From NCBI GenBank assembly GCA_965221545.1, contig OZ244901.1:1054001-1118000 (forward strand): a stretch of 64,000 nt of DNA. Direction: 5' to 3'. Both the position numbers and the translations under genes were made by a program. Positions 62,462 through 64,000 of the stretch are shown piece after piece. How positions within the stretch are numbered: the stretch's first letter is position 1; each line of letters begins with the position of its first letter. The DNA comes from JAJEFO01 sp022819605 (GTDB lineage: Bacteria; Pseudomonadota; Alphaproteobacteria; Rhodobacterales; Rhodobacteraceae). A model generated the notes under the pieces. It was not told the origin of the DNA. It saw nothing but the letters and a program-made list of their open reading frames with translations, and searched no databases.

Positions 62462-63495
62462 GGCCAGCCTCCCATGTGCTTCCTGACTTGAACCCAAGCC
62501 AGCATATGCCGTTTACCCACCACCGCAACCCGCGACTTCGGTCTCCCTTCGGTCCTGAGTTCAGGAAGGCTGGAAGTCCCGCCCCACGTCACGGTCCGGA
62601 GGCGCCGACCGCCAGAGAACGCCGACTGGAACGACGTCGTCAATGCCGACGCAAAAGGCTGAATGCCCCCAACAAAAGGCGAAAAGCGAAAGGCCGGGAG
62701 GCAATCCGTCAACACCGCACGCCCCCGCACGCCCCCGCACGTCGTGATCTCCAGACCGACACGGCCAAATCGTCGCTCAAAAGCGCGGAGAACCGTCAAA
62801 ATCCCGCTGTCTTGAATCGCCGCCGACAACTACCCAGTCGTGGCTGGCTGGATGCCAGTAACCGGCGAGGTGCGGAATGGCTTGCCCGTTTCTCGCGTTT
62901 CTGCAATTGATAATGCGGTCGCCTGTTCGACGTTGTCGGCGTTCTGTCCCTGATGGCGTCATTCGGGTCGCGCAGGCGGCCACGACCGGGGCCGGCGATG
63001 CGATGGTCCCTCGCGCGACGAGCCGTACTTGGTCTCCTCTTCAGATCCTTCGTGGAGCCCCGGCGCGAATGCGGACCGGCGGGAACGGCAGGGACGGAAT
63101 CCGGCAATCGTTCCAGCAAGTCGATTGACGCAGGATGGACGGATGGCGGCCGTGGATCCCGAACCGGGCGCCATGGGTAATGAGCCTCGGGCCCGGGATC
63201 GCGGGCGGCGCGACCATTCCACTACGGACAAGAGAGACGAATCTCCGGGAGCCAAACTGTCGGCGGCAGGCTGGACCAATTCGCGGCTCCCGGCTACTGG
63301 CGATGTGGGCGATCGCCAGACAGCTGCATCGGAAACGGAACGTCAAAAAGCATGCACGGACAGGGATCGGCCTGTGCAAGGAACGTCCCCAGCGTCCCAC
63401 GCGGGGACCGCCGCTTGGCAGGTCCGGGAGATCGTGCCAGAGCCGGGAACCGACTTGTCCAACGCCGCATCGGCAACGGCGTGATCGCCATGCGC
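62462..63495. other. 1-kb stretch without a recognisable gene
   Basis: No gene could be supported on either strand. Frames are Arg-rich and mutually overlapping. A short tandem duplication, ACGCCCCCGC repeated at about 62720-62740, is visible. Confidence 0.4.
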
Positions 63496-64000
63496 CTACG
63501 GCCCGAAGGCAGGGCTTGGGCCTTCCAGACTCAAGGCGCGGTTCGATTCCTGCCAATCCGCTCCGGTCCTGTTCGGCCGGGGCCAGCGGCCCCCCCCCCG
63601 GATGCGCCGCGCGCCGCAAACGCTGTACCGCGTTGTAACGGCGGTGTCGCGAACGCGGACACCCTCCCCGTGCCTAACGTCTAGATCAGCGACCGGAACC
63701 TCGCCCGAAGGTCCGCAACTGCACGTGATCCGGAGTATGCCGTCGCGCAGGCAGCCCAACCGTTGCCCTTCAAGACGCAATTCCAGGTCGTGCCTAGAGG
63801 CGGCCTCGGGCTGGTCAGTGCCCGGCGGGCGGTCCTTGAAGGGAGCGTCGGGGACGGAAATCGGGGTCGGTTTCGATGCCGCATTCGTCAAGCGGAATCT
63901 GCTCGATGAAATTCGGCGTGACGAGCCGACCTGCGCGGACCTCCTTGAACTCTTTGCCATCAGTTCTCCTATCTCCGATGCGCCGCCGAAACATCCCCGA
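63496..64000 (-). pseudogene. Probable decayed zinc-ribbon-type gene at the window edge
   Basis: On the minus strand a segment reads LRITCSCGPSGEVPVADL, RHGEGVRVRD, then YSVCGARRIR. This resembles small alphaproteobacterial proteins with paired CxC/CxxC zinc motifs, but the second CxxC has lost its first Cys. Upstream, another frame reads GKEFKEVRAGRLVTPNFIEQ and IPLDECGIETDPDF, running to the window end. The two frames do not join, so either a frameshifted gene or two remnants are present. I cannot name the function. A run of about ten C residues lies near 63590-63599. Confidence 0.4.

Noticed and set aside
1..64000. CRISPR arrays, riboswitches or rRNA
   Set aside because: No regularly spaced direct repeats, no recognised riboswitch core (including before the AGCS symporter, where a glycine switch was looked for) and no rRNA sequence were seen.

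Overview
The window looks like a chromosomal segment of a marine alphaproteobacterium, most likely in the Rhodobacterales (roseobacter) lineage. This rests on gene content (a DMSP demethylase operon, TRAP and BCCT transporters, several routes for quaternary ammonium compounds), high GC, and GGAGG-type ribosome binding sites; no rRNA or other marker gene fixes the taxon. Coding density is low for such a genome. Broken genes and insertion-sequence scraps are scattered throughout (a dehydrogenase, IS630, IS5 and IS21 pieces, a sulfatase tail, a cyclase tail), and the last 16 kb has several kilobase-long stretches with no recognisable gene. That pattern is compatible with a host-associated or recently relaxed genome, which is an inference.

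Layout. 0-6 kb: a hydroxyacid dehydrogenase cut by the window edge, a decayed SDR gene, then a tight operon of acyl-CoA dehydrogenase, acyl-CoA ligase and DMSP demethylase (dmdA), followed by tRNA-Ser(GCU) on the minus strand. 6-8.5 kb: a RecD2-type helicase. 8.7-14.4 kb (minus strand): a complete sugar-type (CUT1) ABC importer, ATPase-SBP-MalF-MalG, ending in a two-domain SnoaL-like protein, with a candidate LacI-type operator upstream. 14.4-20.2 kb: an IS630 scrap, a stand-alone IspD, a Gfo/Idh/MocA sugar dehydrogenase, a desaturase, an NAD-dependent dehydrogenase and a DUF1801 protein. 20.6-28.8 kb: an amidase divergent from a carnitine/gamma-butyrobetaine-type operon (acyl-CoA dehydrogenase, NDP-forming CoA ligase, CaiD, a BKACE close to the dehydrocarnitine-cleaving type) and a choline-sulfatase.

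29.5-35.7 kb: a LysR regulator divergent from a TRAP transporter and a large-subunit homologue of N,N-dimethylformamidase. This block lies between two same-strand copies of the sulfatase 3' end. 35.9-38.2 kb: the scar of that duplication, a GNAT enzyme and a DUF433/DUF5615 toxin-antitoxin pair. 38.4-44.9 kb (minus strand): a second, paralogous ABC importer with no ATPase gene, followed by three SnoaL-like genes. 45-48.2 kb: a second BKACE, a small unknown gene, and a RraA-like plus MetE-like pair. 48.5-64 kb: sparse, with a VRR-NUC-like remnant, an M15 peptidase, a BCCT transporter, NhaA, an outer-membrane barrel, an AGCS symporter and a TbpB-like lipoprotein.

Taken together, the segment is an accessory island for uptake and breakdown of small marine osmolytes: DMSP, carnitine or related betaines, choline sulfate, and one or more unknown substrates. 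The least explained part is the pair of homologous ABC/SnoaL loci, which carry four intact two-domain SnoaL proteins and one remnant. I regard it as the best candidate for an undescribed uptake-and-conversion system here.
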